Of a stretch of DNA of 64,000 nucleotides, positions 39,403 to 49,062 are shown in pieces. The stretch is from Rhodopseudomonas sp. P2A-2r (GTDB lineage: Bacteria > Pseudomonadota > Alphaproteobacteria > Rhizobiales > Xanthobacteraceae). The DNA lies in the NCBI RefSeq assembly GCF_026015985.1, contig NZ_CP110389.1, forward strand, positions 5,178,001-5,242,000, written 5' to 3'. The translations under genes and the position numbers were made by a program. The notes beneath the pieces are model-generated. The model was not told the origin of the DNA and did not search any database. It saw only the letters and a program-made list of their open reading frames with translations. Position 1 is the stretch's first letter. Every line of letters begins with the position of its first letter.

Positions 39403-40545
39403 CTAGTTGATGCGCTTGACCAGGCGCTTCACCGCCTCGGCAACAACATCTACATTGTCATTGAGCCCCATCCAGAGAGGAAGCCTGACCAGACGACTGC
39501 TAAGATCGTCAGTATGCGTCATCGGGCCGTTGGTCCTCGCAAAGCGCAACCCGGCCGGCGCGCTGTGAAGCGGCACATAGTGAAACACAGCGTATATCGA
39601 TTCGTAACGCAGATTTGCAATCAGAGCGTCCCTCTCAGCCTGCGTTGGTAGCAGTAGATAGTAGATATGACCGTTGGATATTACTTCATCGGGCACATGA
39701 GGACGGCGCACAAACCCCTCCGCTTCCAGATCGGCAAAGTGCGCATGATACCGGTTCCAGAGTGCGACACGCTGGTCCGTGAGATCGCGCGCAATTTCCA
39801 GTTGCGACCACAGAAAGCCGCTGATGAGTTCGCTTGGCAGGTAGCTTGAGCCGAGATCAACCCAAGTATATTTCTGGATCTCACCACGCGCAAAAGCCAT
39901 CCTGTTGGTGCCTTTTTCGCGGATGATTTCAGCTCTTTCGATGACCGCAGCATCGTTGATCAACAGAGCGCCGCCCTCGCCCGAACTGATATTCTTGGTC
40001 TCGTGAAAGCTCAGCGCTCCGAATTGACCGATCGAGCCCAGCGGTCGGCCGCGATAGCTGGACAGGATCGCCTGGGCCGCGTCCTCGATCACGGCGAGAC
40101 CATGCCGCGCCGCGATCTCCATTATCGGATCCATTGCGCAGGCGACGCCGGCATAGTGCACCACCATGATCGCGCGCGTGCGGGGCGTAATCGCCGCCTC
40201 GATCAGCCGTTCGTCGATGTTCAGCGTATCTTCGCGAATATCCACGAAAACCGGCACCGCGCCTCGCAGCACGATGGCGTTTGCCGACGAACTAAAGGTG
40301 AAGGACGGCATGATAACTTCATCGCCGGACTGCAGGCCAGTCAGGATGGCCGCCATGTCGAGCGCCGATGTGCCCGAAGTCGTCATCAAGGCCTTGCGTA
40401 CCTGGAGATGACTTTCGAGCCACTCGTGGCACTGCTGCGTAAACCGACCATCTCCCGACAAGCGCTGCTCGTCACACACCTCGGTCAGATATTTGACGGC
40501 ACGCGCGCCAGCAAGAGGTTGGTTGAACGGTATCCTGTAAGCCAT
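39403..40545 (-). CDS. wecE: dTDP-4-amino-4,6-dideoxygalactose transaminase (WecE/RffA type)
   Basis: 380 residues of the DegT/DnrJ/EryC1 PLP-dependent sugar aminotransferases. The start IPFNQPLAGARAVKYLTEV and the block TTSGTSALDMAAILTGLQSG are hallmarks of the WecE branch. SFHETKNISSGEGGALL holds the PLP-binding Lys, and EDAAQAILSSYRGRPLGS the cofactor Asp. WecE turns dTDP-4-keto-6-deoxyglucose, the product of RmlB, into dTDP-4-amino-4,6-dideoxygalactose. An rmlB gene lies at the right end of the window, so substrate supply is plausible. The gene is flanked by promoter-size gaps on both sides. Confidence 0.87.
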   Translation of the reverse strand: MAYRIPFNQPLAGARAVKYLTEVCDEQRLSGDGRFTQQCHEWLESHLQVRKALMTTSGTSALDMAAILTGLQSGDEVIMPSFTFSSSANAIVLRGAVPVFVDIREDTLNIDERLIEAAITPRTRAIMVVHYAGVACAMDPIMEIAARHGLAVIEDAAQAILSSYRGRPLGSIGQFGALSFHETKNISSGEGGALLINDAAVIERAEIIREKGTNRMAFARGEIQKYTWVDLGSSYLPSELISGFLWSQLEIARDLTDQRVALWNRYHAHFADLEAEGFVRRPHVPDEVISNGHIYYLLLPTQAERDALIANLRYESIYAVFHYVPLHSAPAGLRFARTNGPMTHTDDLSSRLVRLPLWMGLNDNVDVVAEAVKRLVKRIN

Positions 40546-40786
40546 ATTGCCAATACCAACGCCCGGTCGTCTGCTCAGAAAGACTACGGAAATCGCCGCC
40601 CTTGACGGCGTATCATAATTTCCGATTCACGCGGACCATGTCGTAAACACGCTTTCATGGCTAGTGAAGAAAATGACGGCGCGCCGAAAGTTTGCCTACG
40701 TGGAGCCCTGATTGACAGGTAAGGCCTAGCTCATCCATAGATGATTGGTTACGGGACGACCACGGCCGGCATGGTTTCCGGCCCAG
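40546..40786. other. Divergent intergenic region
   Basis: Separates the leftward wecE gene from the long rightward block that starts at 40787. It should contain promoters for both, but I see no clear boxes or repeats. Confidence 0.35.
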
Positions 40787-42820
40787 ATGTCAACCGATCG
40801 TCCGAGAAGATCGAACCATCACGATGCGCCCATCATCTCCCCGGACGAACCGACGGCTGCCAGCAAGCGTCAATCGAGCTACCTAGAGTTGTCGTTCTTG
40901 GCGGCCGTCGTCGTTTTTGCATTCATCTACTATCGTGACGCCTACCGTCTTGGTTTCGACTGGGGCGACATGGGGTCGTACGCCCAATACGTCCGCGAAT
41001 TGACCCTCGGTGCGAAATTCGGCGATGTCCTTGGATACGGCCCGCTTTGGTATTTTCTGGGCGTCGGCGTGTTCCACCTCTGGGGCGCCGATTTCGGCGC
41101 CGTGCTGATCGTTTTTCAGGGCGTTATCTTCGTGTCCGCATGCATGATCTGGCTCGCCGCGCGCGAAGCATCCGGTAGTGCCGTTGCTGCGGGCGTCGCC
41201 CTGCTCTGCGTGATTTGCGTGCCGCCGTTCTATGCCTCTTCGATCCGCATGCTCAGCCTGGCGCTGTTTGCCTACCCCCTCATCTGTTTTGCTAAGGCGG
41301 AGCGCGGGCGGGACTTCTGGCCCCTTGCCGCAACTGCCGCAGCGATCGGCGTCAATTTCGCACTTCGACCCGATTTCGGTTACCTGTACACGGCTGCGCT
41401 GGGCATCATGCTGCTCCTTAGGACGTGGCAGACTCAAGGCAGATTGGGGCCACGTTTCGGTTATCTCCTGCAGATGGCCGGCCTCAGCGCCGCGTTCATT
41501 CTGGTCGCGCTGGCGCCGATGATTCTGCATGCAGCTTTAGAGGGTTACCTGCAGCCTTTCCTGGCCGACCTTTTCAGCTACCCCGCGCGGCTGCTGTTCT
41601 TTCTTCACCATGCAGGCGGGCTGGACGATGTCTTCCGGGATTCCGGGCAGCGTAGCGCCTCCTTTCTCCGGATCCTGCCGTTCAGTGCGCTGCTTCATGG
41701 CACGGTCGCCGAGCGCATTTTTGCGTTCCTGATTTACTCGACCTTGACGCTGCTGATCGTCTTTGGTCTGAATCTTGCGTACCGGCTGATCGCGACCCCC
41801 GAGCGCGCGGGCGACAACAGGCTTTGGCTGGCGATCCTGATGATCTCGGCGACCCAATGGCCGGGCTTCGCGCTTTTCAGGCCTGACTGGGTCCATTTTA
41901 TCAGTTTCATGCACGCCTACTTGATCCTGGCGGCCTGCGTGGCGGTGTGGATGATTCCGGCCCTTGCTTCTGCGTCCTCGGCGAAGTGGCTGGTACGGAC
42001 CGCCGTGTTTGCTCTTGTCGCGGCCCAAATCGGTCTGTTCGTGTTCTATGGCGTCTTCAGGGACGCCAGCGGATGGGGCGTCAAACAGGCCCACCGCGGC
42101 GCGGTTTTTACCGCTCAGAATGGTGTTCGGCAGCTGGTTTCGGCGGATGAAAGGCGGCTATACACGGACATTTCCGAACTGATCGAGCAGAATTCGAAGC
42201 CAGGAGATCGCATCGTCTGCGTTCCCTATTGTGCGGGCTTCGCCTTTATGACGAACCGCAGAATCCTGTTCAGGGAACACTACGTTGACGACGGCACTCT
42301 GTTATATTTTCCAGACTGGATCGACCGAGCGATTGCCTTAACAAAAGAATCGCAACCTCCGGTTGTGATTGTGCTGGACTGGGCGCCGAATGGCACTCCG
42401 GAGTCCCGGTTCGACGTCTGGGCAGCGCCTTATATGAATTACGTGAAGCAGACCTACGCCCGCTCCATCCCGTTTGGCATGGGGACGGCCTGGATCCGGG
42501 ACCCGCTTCCGGCCCATCAGGAACGTCTTGAATCGGTGGTGGGCTACGGACCTGAGGGGACGGTATCCAGCGCGCCCTTCAATGTTCAGCCGAACGGAGA
42601 ATCTGCGCTTTGGATGAAGTTATCCGGTTCTGCCGGACTAGGCTCCGCCATTCTGTTCGATGATCGCCCCCTGAAGACATTTGTCGATGGCGTGGTGGTG
42701 ACCGCCCTTGTCCCCAAAGAAATGCTGGCGGTGCCAGGGCGCCATTGGCTGAGAGTGGTCAACACAGCGACCGGCATGCGTACCAATTCGGTGCCTTTTG
42801 ACATCGGGGCCCCTCCGTAA
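40787..42820 (+). CDS. Large polytopic membrane protein, GT-C-like, function unknown
   Basis: 677 residues from ATG 40787 (an in-frame ATG at 40745 is less likely). After a polar 35-residue start come about eleven hydrophobic helices to residue 430, then a soluble C-terminal domain of some 240 residues. The first outer loop, RDAYRLGFDWGDMGSYAQYV, carries Asp residues positioned like the catalytic site of GT-C glycosyltransferases. The rest gives no family name. It opens a rightward block that runs to 54956 with the same strand throughout. A second GT-C-like protein closes that block. Confidence 0.72.
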   Translation: MSTDRPRRSNHHDAPIISPDEPTAASKRQSSYLELSFLAAVVVFAFIYYRDAYRLGFDWGDMGSYAQYVRELTLGAKFGDVLGYGPLWYFLGVGVFHLWGADFGAVLIVFQGVIFVSACMIWLAAREASGSAVAAGVALLCVICVPPFYASSIRMLSLALFAYPLICFAKAERGRDFWPLAATAAAIGVNFALRPDFGYLYTAALGIMLLLRTWQTQGRLGPRFGYLLQMAGLSAAFILVALAPMILHAALEGYLQPFLADLFSYPARLLFFLHHAGGLDDVFRDSGQRSASFLRILPFSALLHGTVAERIFAFLIYSTLTLLIVFGLNLAYRLIATPERAGDNRLWLAILMISATQWPGFALFRPDWVHFISFMHAYLILAACVAVWMIPALASASSAKWLVRTAVFALVAAQIGLFVFYGVFRDASGWGVKQAHRGAVFTAQNGVRQLVSADERRLYTDISELIEQNSKPGDRIVCVPYCAGFAFMTNRRILFREHYVDDGTLLYFPDWIDRAIALTKESQPPVVIVLDWAPNGTPESRFDVWAAPYMNYVKQTYARSIPFGMGTAWIRDPLPAHQERLESVVGYGPEGTVSSAPFNVQPNGESALWMKLSGSAGLGSAILFDDRPLKTFVDGVVVTALVPKEMLAVPGRHWLRVVNTATGMRTNSVPFDIGAPP

Positions 42821-42983
42821 CGTCGCCAGATGGCGGATGTCCGGTGCCAGCCTTAAAAGCGCACGGGCGCAGCACGCAGGACCGGTTTGTACAGCGCTCC
42901 ACCGGGAAAACATCCTGCCCGTGCATCGACAAGCCGCACGTACCGGACTATTGAGCGCTGTTGATGTGAAGGAAGTTCGCAAA

Positions 42984-43859
42984 ATGACCACAGCTGTTCC
43001 GGATATTTTCGTCAAGGATATCGAGGCTTTCCTGCACGACACCGAGACGTCGAAATTCTGCAAGACGCCAATTGATCGGCTTGCGCGCGAGTTCCTGTCG
43101 ATCGAGCGTAGCGCGGAGCAGGTCCGGGAGTTGAGCCGCTTTGCGGCAATCACCCCGACATCTCGCGTCCTTGAAGTCGGCTCGGGCTTCGGCACCTTTG
43201 TGTACCATTGCCGCTCCAACAACATTTGCGAATGTCACGGCCTCGAGCCGGGCTTGCCGCCCTACGCCGCCACGCTGGATATTTCAAGACGCCTTCTGGA
43301 TACGGCAGGAATCCCGAGCACCGTGATCGAGGAAGGCATCGGCGAGGCGATGCCTTACACAGATGCGAGCTTCGATGCGATCTATTCGGTATCCTGTCTG
43401 GAGCATACACAGGACCCGAAGGCCGTGCTGTCCGAAATCAGCCGCGTTCTGAAGCCGGGCGGCGTGGCAGTGATCAACTTCCCCAATTACGGATCCTGGT
43501 GGGAAGGTCACTACAACTTCTTCATGATTCCACACACACCCAAATGGCTGTTCAAGATCATTGCCCGAATGCGCGGCCGCTCGCCGGACTTCGCCGATAC
43601 CTTGCAGTTCATCACTTACGGAAAGCTGATGGACTGGCTGGCGCCTCTCAAAGACAAAGTCGAGATCGTATCGACCGGCCAGGAGATTTTCCGCGAGCGC
43701 ATCAACAGCTTGCAGTTCTCCGACTGGAACGGCGTCGGCGCCGTCAAGCAAGGCGTGCGCCTGCTCAAGCGCCTGCATCTCGACCAACTCCTTATCAACA
43801 TCGGCATCAAGCTCCACTGGGAGACGCCGTTCGTGCTGGTACTCCGCCGGAAAGCGTGA
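42984..43859 (+). CDS. Class I SAM-dependent methyltransferase
   Basis: 291 residues from ATG 42984 (MTTAVPDIFVKDIEAF), chosen because GAAGGAAG lies about eight bases upstream; the frame is open further upstream but has poor composition. Motif I is RVLEVGSGFGTFVYHCRS, followed by CHGLEPG, the acidic residue that holds the SAM ribose. Motif IV is IYSVSCLEHTQDPKAVL, then VLKPGGVAVINFPNYGSWWE. The acceptor is unknown, probably a sugar or lipid-linked sugar of this locus. Confidence 0.82.
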   Translation: MTTAVPDIFVKDIEAFLHDTETSKFCKTPIDRLAREFLSIERSAEQVRELSRFAAITPTSRVLEVGSGFGTFVYHCRSNNICECHGLEPGLPPYAATLDISRRLLDTAGIPSTVIEEGIGEAMPYTDASFDAIYSVSCLEHTQDPKAVLSEISRVLKPGGVAVINFPNYGSWWEGHYNFFMIPHTPKWLFKIIARMRGRSPDFADTLQFITYGKLMDWLAPLKDKVEIVSTGQEIFRERINSLQFSDWNGVGAVKQGVRLLKRLHLDQLLINIGIKLHWETPFVLVLRRKA

Positions 43860-43919
43860 CCCTGCCGACCTTGCCGTCTTCCATACGTCGCTATCAGTTC
43901 AAATGCCGAGCGAAGACAA

Positions 43920-44852
43920 ATGCGTTTCATCCGCAGTCCGATCGTCAAGGTTTTTACGACTATCGGTCTCCTTGCGCTGATCGCCCTGAAGGTCGATTTC
44001 GTCGATGCATTCGGTAGATTGATCGCGTTGCCTCCACTATCTGCGATCGCCGTTACCGTCATATCTTTCCTTGTTCTGCTGATCCAAGCCTATAAGACAA
44101 AGATCCTTCTTCCCGAAAAATCGGCCTGGCCAATCCTTCGAATAGGTATAATCTCTCAGATCTACAGCGTTTTGTTCTTTGGGCAGGTCGGCGGGGACAT
44201 CGCCAGAGCTGGATACCTGGCGCCGGGTTCGGGCGGTGTGCACCGAGTTGTCGCGGCCGTTCTGTTCGACAGGATTACCGGACTTGTCGCCCTTCTAGCG
44301 CTTGGCCTGCTCGGACTAGCCATGAATGCGGAGCATTTTGACCCCGTGCTCGCGCCAACGCTGGCATTTTTGATGCTATTCCTGCTCGCGACTATCTTGC
44401 TGGGAGTCGTGATCAGAGGGTCATATGCGGCGCGTTTATCCGCGTGGGTTCCGACCCGCCTTGGCAGTCACTTAGATAACACCCTTCGGGCGATACGCGT
44501 ATTTTCATCGAGCCCTCGAACGCTCCTGGCATCGATCGCGATGGGGATTCTGTTCCAGGGCATCATGATCGTTAACTGCGCTTGGCTTGGATCGTGCCTG
44601 GGAATCGACCTTCCTCTAGCAGCATGGGCCGTCGTTATCTGTGCAGTTTCGCTGGTGTTGCTCCTGCCCATTTCAATCGGCGGGATCGGCCTGCGCGATG
44701 TCACGCTCGTAGGCCTGCTGAGCAGCTCCGGTGTCGCGACCGAACGGGCTTTGGCCCTGTCATTCGCCATGCTTGGCATCCAGCTTGTTATGGCAGCCGT
44801 AGGGGGAACCCTTCTCCTCTTATCGCAGCCAGAGCGTTTTGCAGACCAGTGA
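43920..44852 (+). CDS. Lysylphosphatidylglycerol-synthase-type transmembrane (UPF0104) protein
   Basis: 310 residues with about eight hydrophobic helices. FFGQVGGDIARAGYLAPGSG near residue 82 and LLLPISIGGIGLRDVTLVGL near 245 are the two signature blocks of the flippase-like LPG_synthase_TM family; the second gives the usual GGIG-x-RE-like motif with Asp. Such proteins stand alone in many polysaccharide loci and are thought to move lipid-linked molecules. The aminoacyl-transfer domain of full MprF proteins is absent. Confidence 0.85.
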   Translation: MRFIRSPIVKVFTTIGLLALIALKVDFVDAFGRLIALPPLSAIAVTVISFLVLLIQAYKTKILLPEKSAWPILRIGIISQIYSVLFFGQVGGDIARAGYLAPGSGGVHRVVAAVLFDRITGLVALLALGLLGLAMNAEHFDPVLAPTLAFLMLFLLATILLGVVIRGSYAARLSAWVPTRLGSHLDNTLRAIRVFSSSPRTLLASIAMGILFQGIMIVNCAWLGSCLGIDLPLAAWAVVICAVSLVLLLPISIGGIGLRDVTLVGLLSSSGVATERALALSFAMLGIQLVMAAVGGTLLLLSQPERFADQ

Positions 44853-44967
44853 GAAACGACTTCCTAGCCAAACGCATCGAAGCAGACGGATTTCAATCCT
44901 CCTGTCACCGACCGGCTTCCGCACTATGCTTGCAATCGCCCAATCAGTCTTCTAATAGCGTTCCATC

Positions 44968-46029
44968 ATGCAAGCAGAGCCCAATTCTCACGATATTATC
45001 GCGACTACGGACGAACTGCCGTCGGAGGGCCATGGAGGGCAGACCGACTCGATGATATCCGTCGTGATCCCCATGTATAACGAGGCCGAAAGCGTCGCCG
45101 CGCTGTGCGGGCAGGTGAACGATGCCCTTGCAACCGCTCCGTGGTCCTGGGAGGTGGTGTTCGTCAATGACGGCAGCAGCGACGCTACCGTCGAGAAGCT
45201 GACGGAACAGGTGCGGCGTTTCCCCGATCGCTTCCTGCTCGTCGACCTGCAGCGCAATTTCGGCCAGACCGCTGCTTTGATGGCCGGCATTGACCACGCC
45301 CGCGGTGACATCATCGTCCCGATGGACGGTGACCTGCAGAATGATCCCAAGGATATCGCACGGCTCGTTGCCAAGATCGGCGAGGGCTTCGATGTAGTCT
45401 CCGGCTGGCGCCGCAACCGCCAGGACGCCAGCCTTCGCCGCGTGTTGCCGAGCCGGATCGCCAACAAGTTGATCTCGGTTATTTCCGGAGTTCACCTGCA
45501 CGATTATGGCTGCTCGCTGAAGGCCTACCGCCGCGACGTGCTCGTGGGCTTTCGGCTGTACGGCGAAATGCACCGTTTTGTGCCGATCTTCGCACGCTGG
45601 CAGGGCGCCAGGATCACCGAGATGGTGGTCGATCATCACCCGCGCCAGTTCGGGACCTCGAAATACGGCCTTGAACGCATCTTCAAAGTCCTGCTCGACC
45701 TGCTGCTGGTCAAGTTCCTAACCCAATATGAAACCAAGCCGATCTACGTCTTCGGTGGCGTGGGAGCAATGTTCTTTGGATTGAGCGGCATCGCAACGAT
45801 TTACGCGTTTTTTCTCAAGTTCTTTAATCATATTTCCTTCATTCAGACGCCATTGCCGCTAATGGTTATGTTTGGCACCATGACCGGTATCATGTGCATC
45901 CTGCTGGGCTTAATTGCCGAGGTTCTCGTTCGCATCTATTTCGAGTCCCAGGGCAAGACGCAGTATACGGTTCGCAAGGTGGTCCGTCAGAACGGCGACG
46001 CGCCTGCGGACGGCAAGGGAGCCGCCTGA
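44968..46029 (+). CDS. GT2 polyprenyl-phosphate glycosyltransferase (DPM1/ArnC-like)
   Basis: 353 residues. After a 28-residue polar leader the GT2 core begins ISVVIPMYNEAESV, with FVNDGSSDAT, MDGDLQNDPKDI (nucleotide-sugar metal site) and the acceptor region RRNRQDASLRRVLPSRIANK. Two membrane helices follow near residues 255-320. This architecture transfers one sugar to a polyprenyl phosphate at the cytoplasmic face, the donor used by GT-C enzymes outside. The LPG_synthase_TM protein upstream could move the product. An internal start near 45052 would remove the leader. Confidence 0.85.
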   Translation: MQAEPNSHDIIATTDELPSEGHGGQTDSMISVVIPMYNEAESVAALCGQVNDALATAPWSWEVVFVNDGSSDATVEKLTEQVRRFPDRFLLVDLQRNFGQTAALMAGIDHARGDIIVPMDGDLQNDPKDIARLVAKIGEGFDVVSGWRRNRQDASLRRVLPSRIANKLISVISGVHLHDYGCSLKAYRRDVLVGFRLYGEMHRFVPIFARWQGARITEMVVDHHPRQFGTSKYGLERIFKVLLDLLLVKFLTQYETKPIYVFGGVGAMFFGLSGIATIYAFFLKFFNHISFIQTPLPLMVMFGTMTGIMCILLGLIAEVLVRIYFESQGKTQYTVRKVVRQNGDAPADGKGAA

Positions 46030-46030
46030 A

Positions 46031-47875
46031 ATGTGCGGCATCGCCGGCTTCATAGGCCGCGGGGATGAAGCTGTTCTCACGGCGATGACCGATGCCCTGG
46101 CTCATCGCGGGCCGGACGGCGAAGGCCGCTTCGTCGATCGCGATCAGGCTGTTTATCTCGGCCACCGTCGATTGGCGGTCATTGATATCGAACTTGGCCG
46201 GCAGCCGATGTGGAATGAAGACGGCCGCGTCGGCGTCGTCTTCAACGGCATGATTTACAACCACGCAGCGCTGCGAACAGAATTGTTGGCGCGCGGCCAC
46301 GTCTTCCGCAGTGACCACAGCGACACAGAAGTGCTGGTGCATGGTTGGGAAGAATGGGGCCTCGATCTGCTGGGGCGGCTGAACGGCATGTTCGCCTTCG
46401 CCCTGCTGGACCGCCGCACCTCACGCCTGATCTTGGCGCGCGACCGTTTCGGCGAAAAGCCGCTGTTCTATGGCAGCGGCCCCGGCGGGATCGTCTTCGC
46501 CTCCGAGCTTTCCGCGATCCTCTCGCACCCTAGCTATCGCGCCGCGCCGATGGATCCGGCTGCCATTCGCAAATACCTGGCCTATGGGTTCTTCCCGGCG
46601 CCGCTGACGCCGTACAGGTCGATCGCCAAGCTGCCGCAAGGCCACGCGCTTGAAATCGACATACGGACGCAAGAAACCCACCAGCACCGCTACTGGCGCT
46701 TCGCCATCGAGGCCGATCCCGCGCCGGTGAGTAATCCCGATGGCCTAGCCGAGGAACTCGACGGCCTGCTGACGAAGGCCGTGGCGCTGCGGCTCGACAG
46801 CGACCGGCCGCTCGGCATCTTCCTGTCCGGCGGACTCGACAGCAGTACGATCCTGAGTCACGCGGCCCAACTGCGGCCGCCCGCCAGCATCGAAAGTTTT
46901 GCGATCGGTTTCAACGAGGAAAGCTTCGACGAGTCGGTCTATGCCGCGCAGATGGCCGAACATGTCGGCTCGAACCACCGCACCGAGATGTGCGATCTCG
47001 AAACCGCCAAGGCGCTACTGACCGACCTTCCCTCGATCATCGACGAACCGCTCGGCGACAGCTCCATCCTGCCGACCTACCTACTGTGCAAGTTCGCCAA
47101 ACGTCACGTTACCGTCGCGCTGTCGGGCGATGGCGGCGACGAATTGTTCGCGGGCTACGACCCCTTCAGGGTGCTCGCCAAGGCTGACCTCTACCACCGC
47201 TTGGTGCCGCGGCCGGTGCATGCTGCTGTGGCGGCAATGGCCGCGCGTATGCCGCCATCGGATCGCAACATGAGCCTCGACTTCAAGCTCAACCGCGGCC
47301 TGCGCGGCCTCGGCCTGCGGGCAGCTTTATGGAACCCGGTGTGGCTTGGGCCTGCATCGCCTTCCGATATTGCGGACCTGGTGTCGCAGCCCGTTGATGT
47401 CGAGGAGCTTTACAGCGAAGCCATCAGCGCATGGGATAAATCGGCAAGCCCGGGCCTCGTCGACCGGACACTTGAATTCTACACCAATTTCTACCTCGCC
47501 GACGATATCATGGTAAAGAGCGACCGCGCCGGGATGCGCAACAGCCTCGAGGTGCGCGCGCCCTTCCTTGATAACGATGTGACGGACTTTGCTCGCCGTC
47601 TGCCCGCCTCGGTTAAACTACGTGGCAACGTCACAAAGTGGGTTCTTCGGCAGTCGGCGGCACGACGTCTGCCCACTAACCTGCTTGAACGCCGCAAGAA
47701 GGGCTTCGGCATTCCGCTGGCCCGCTGGCTGCGCGACATGCCCGAAGCGGTGCTCGGACAGCCGCACATGCTGAATGCCGACACGCTGCACCGCTTTTGG
47801 CAGGAACATCACGATCGCAAGCGGGACCACCGCGGCGCGCTGTGGTGCGCGCTGACCTTGCAACAGAGCCGCTAG
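46031..47875 (+). CDS. asnB: Glutamine-hydrolysing asparagine synthase (AsnB family)
   Basis: 614 residues. The start MCGIAGFIGRG exposes Cys2, the glutaminase nucleophile. ALAHRGPDGEG and RLAVIDIELG follow in the class II glutaminase domain (residues 1-200). The synthetase domain has the PP-loop FLSGGLDSSTILS near residue 265 and ALSGDGGDELFAGY near 370. In polysaccharide loci such proteins often amidate a sugar acid or serve a similar amidotransfer, rather than make free asparagine. The gene starts one base after the GT2 stop, so the two are coupled. Confidence 0.9.
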   Translation: MCGIAGFIGRGDEAVLTAMTDALAHRGPDGEGRFVDRDQAVYLGHRRLAVIDIELGRQPMWNEDGRVGVVFNGMIYNHAALRTELLARGHVFRSDHSDTEVLVHGWEEWGLDLLGRLNGMFAFALLDRRTSRLILARDRFGEKPLFYGSGPGGIVFASELSAILSHPSYRAAPMDPAAIRKYLAYGFFPAPLTPYRSIAKLPQGHALEIDIRTQETHQHRYWRFAIEADPAPVSNPDGLAEELDGLLTKAVALRLDSDRPLGIFLSGGLDSSTILSHAAQLRPPASIESFAIGFNEESFDESVYAAQMAEHVGSNHRTEMCDLETAKALLTDLPSIIDEPLGDSSILPTYLLCKFAKRHVTVALSGDGGDELFAGYDPFRVLAKADLYHRLVPRPVHAAVAAMAARMPPSDRNMSLDFKLNRGLRGLGLRAALWNPVWLGPASPSDIADLVSQPVDVEELYSEAISAWDKSASPGLVDRTLEFYTNFYLADDIMVKSDRAGMRNSLEVRAPFLDNDVTDFARRLPASVKLRGNVTKWVLRQSAARRLPTNLLERRKKGFGIPLARWLRDMPEAVLGQPHMLNADTLHRFWQEHHDRKRDHRGALWCALTLQQSR

Positions 47876-47914
47876 CATATTGCCTGACGAATTTTTCAGG
47901 TCGGGAGACGGATC

Positions 47915-48970
47915 TTGCAAAAAAACGTTTGCTTCATCATCGATCATCTCGGCGTCGGCGGCGTGCAGGAATTCATCCTGAATTACTGCACGTTCGTACG
48001 CGACAACCGCCGTGTCACCGTCGTTTCCATCTTCGAGAACGACCTCTATTCGGAACGCTTGCGCGCGGCCGGGGCCGAGGTGATTTTCCTGACCGAAAGG
48101 CGACACAGTTACGCCGCTGTCCTCGATCCGCGTTCGTTTTACGCCTTCTACCGCTACTATCGCGACAACGGCCGGCGCTTTGGCGCCATCCATCTGAAGC
48201 TATTCGCTGCATTTGCCTATTCGTCGATGATGTTCCTGTGGCGTTCGCCAAAGGTCAGCGCCGGGCTGGACTGCAGCCGCAACCAGCTTCCCTTCCCCAT
48301 CCAAGCGTTGTTCTGGGCTTTCGCACGGCGCTACAGGCGTTTTTATCTCTCGGCCCTAGTATGGAACGAATATACCGCTTTCGGCCTTCGTCAGTCTCGT
48401 CTGCGCAACCAGATCTATCCTGTCACGCGCCGGCATAGCGACATGCCGAAGACCTATCCGGCGCGGTTCTCCTTCCTGTCGGCCGGTCGCGGCATTCCTC
48501 AGAAAGGACATGCAGAGGCGGTCGCGCTGTTCCAATTGATACAACCTCTGCTAGAGGGTGACGGGTGCCTGTCCATTCTCGGTGAGGGCCCCGCTGTCGA
48601 TGCGATCAAGATCGCTTATCCGGAGGGCGACGGCGGCAACATCGCGTTTCCGGGCTCTGTCACCAATTACGACGATTGGCTGATAGGCGCTTCCTGCGTC
48701 ATCCGCATGTCGATCGGCGAAGACACCAATTCGGTGATCCGCGAGGCACTTCTCGCCGGAAAGCTTGTAGCGACCACCCTCGAGGGGCCCGGCTGCAGGG
48801 ATCTGGCAGAACGAGGGCTTGTTGTCGCCATTGACCGCAACGACCTGCCCGGCAGCGCAGCCAGGCTCGCTGCCGCCGTCCGTGGCGTGACCGCCGAGAA
48901 GAGTGCCGCACTCCGACTGGCGTCGGAACAGCTTTGGTCGGACGAGGAAGCATTCAGCGTCTATGACTGA
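47915..48970 (+). CDS. GT4-type glycosyltransferase
   Basis: 351 residues from TTG 47915 behind GGGAGA. The start VCFIIDHLGVGGVQEFILNY is the acceptor-binding loop of GT-B enzymes, and SAGRGIPQKGHAEAV followed by SILGEGPAVDAI is the donor domain. The usual EGxP/E-x7-E motif appears as GEDTNSVIREALLAGKLV near residue 268. It is shorter and more divergent than standard GT4 enzymes. Donor and acceptor are unknown. Confidence 0.8.
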   Translation: MQKNVCFIIDHLGVGGVQEFILNYCTFVRDNRRVTVVSIFENDLYSERLRAAGAEVIFLTERRHSYAAVLDPRSFYAFYRYYRDNGRRFGAIHLKLFAAFAYSSMMFLWRSPKVSAGLDCSRNQLPFPIQALFWAFARRYRRFYLSALVWNEYTAFGLRQSRLRNQIYPVTRRHSDMPKTYPARFSFLSAGRGIPQKGHAEAVALFQLIQPLLEGDGCLSILGEGPAVDAIKIAYPEGDGGNIAFPGSVTNYDDWLIGASCVIRMSIGEDTNSVIREALLAGKLVATTLEGPGCRDLAERGLVVAIDRNDLPGSAARLAAAVRGVTAEKSAALRLASEQLWSDEEAFSVYD

Positions 48971-49062
48971 GACGGCTGGGCCGACCAGGGTCCGCAAGAT
49001 TGTGCGCCCGTTTGGCTCATTGCTGTGCTAAGCGCATCCGGCCAACGCGGAAACCAGTGAAG

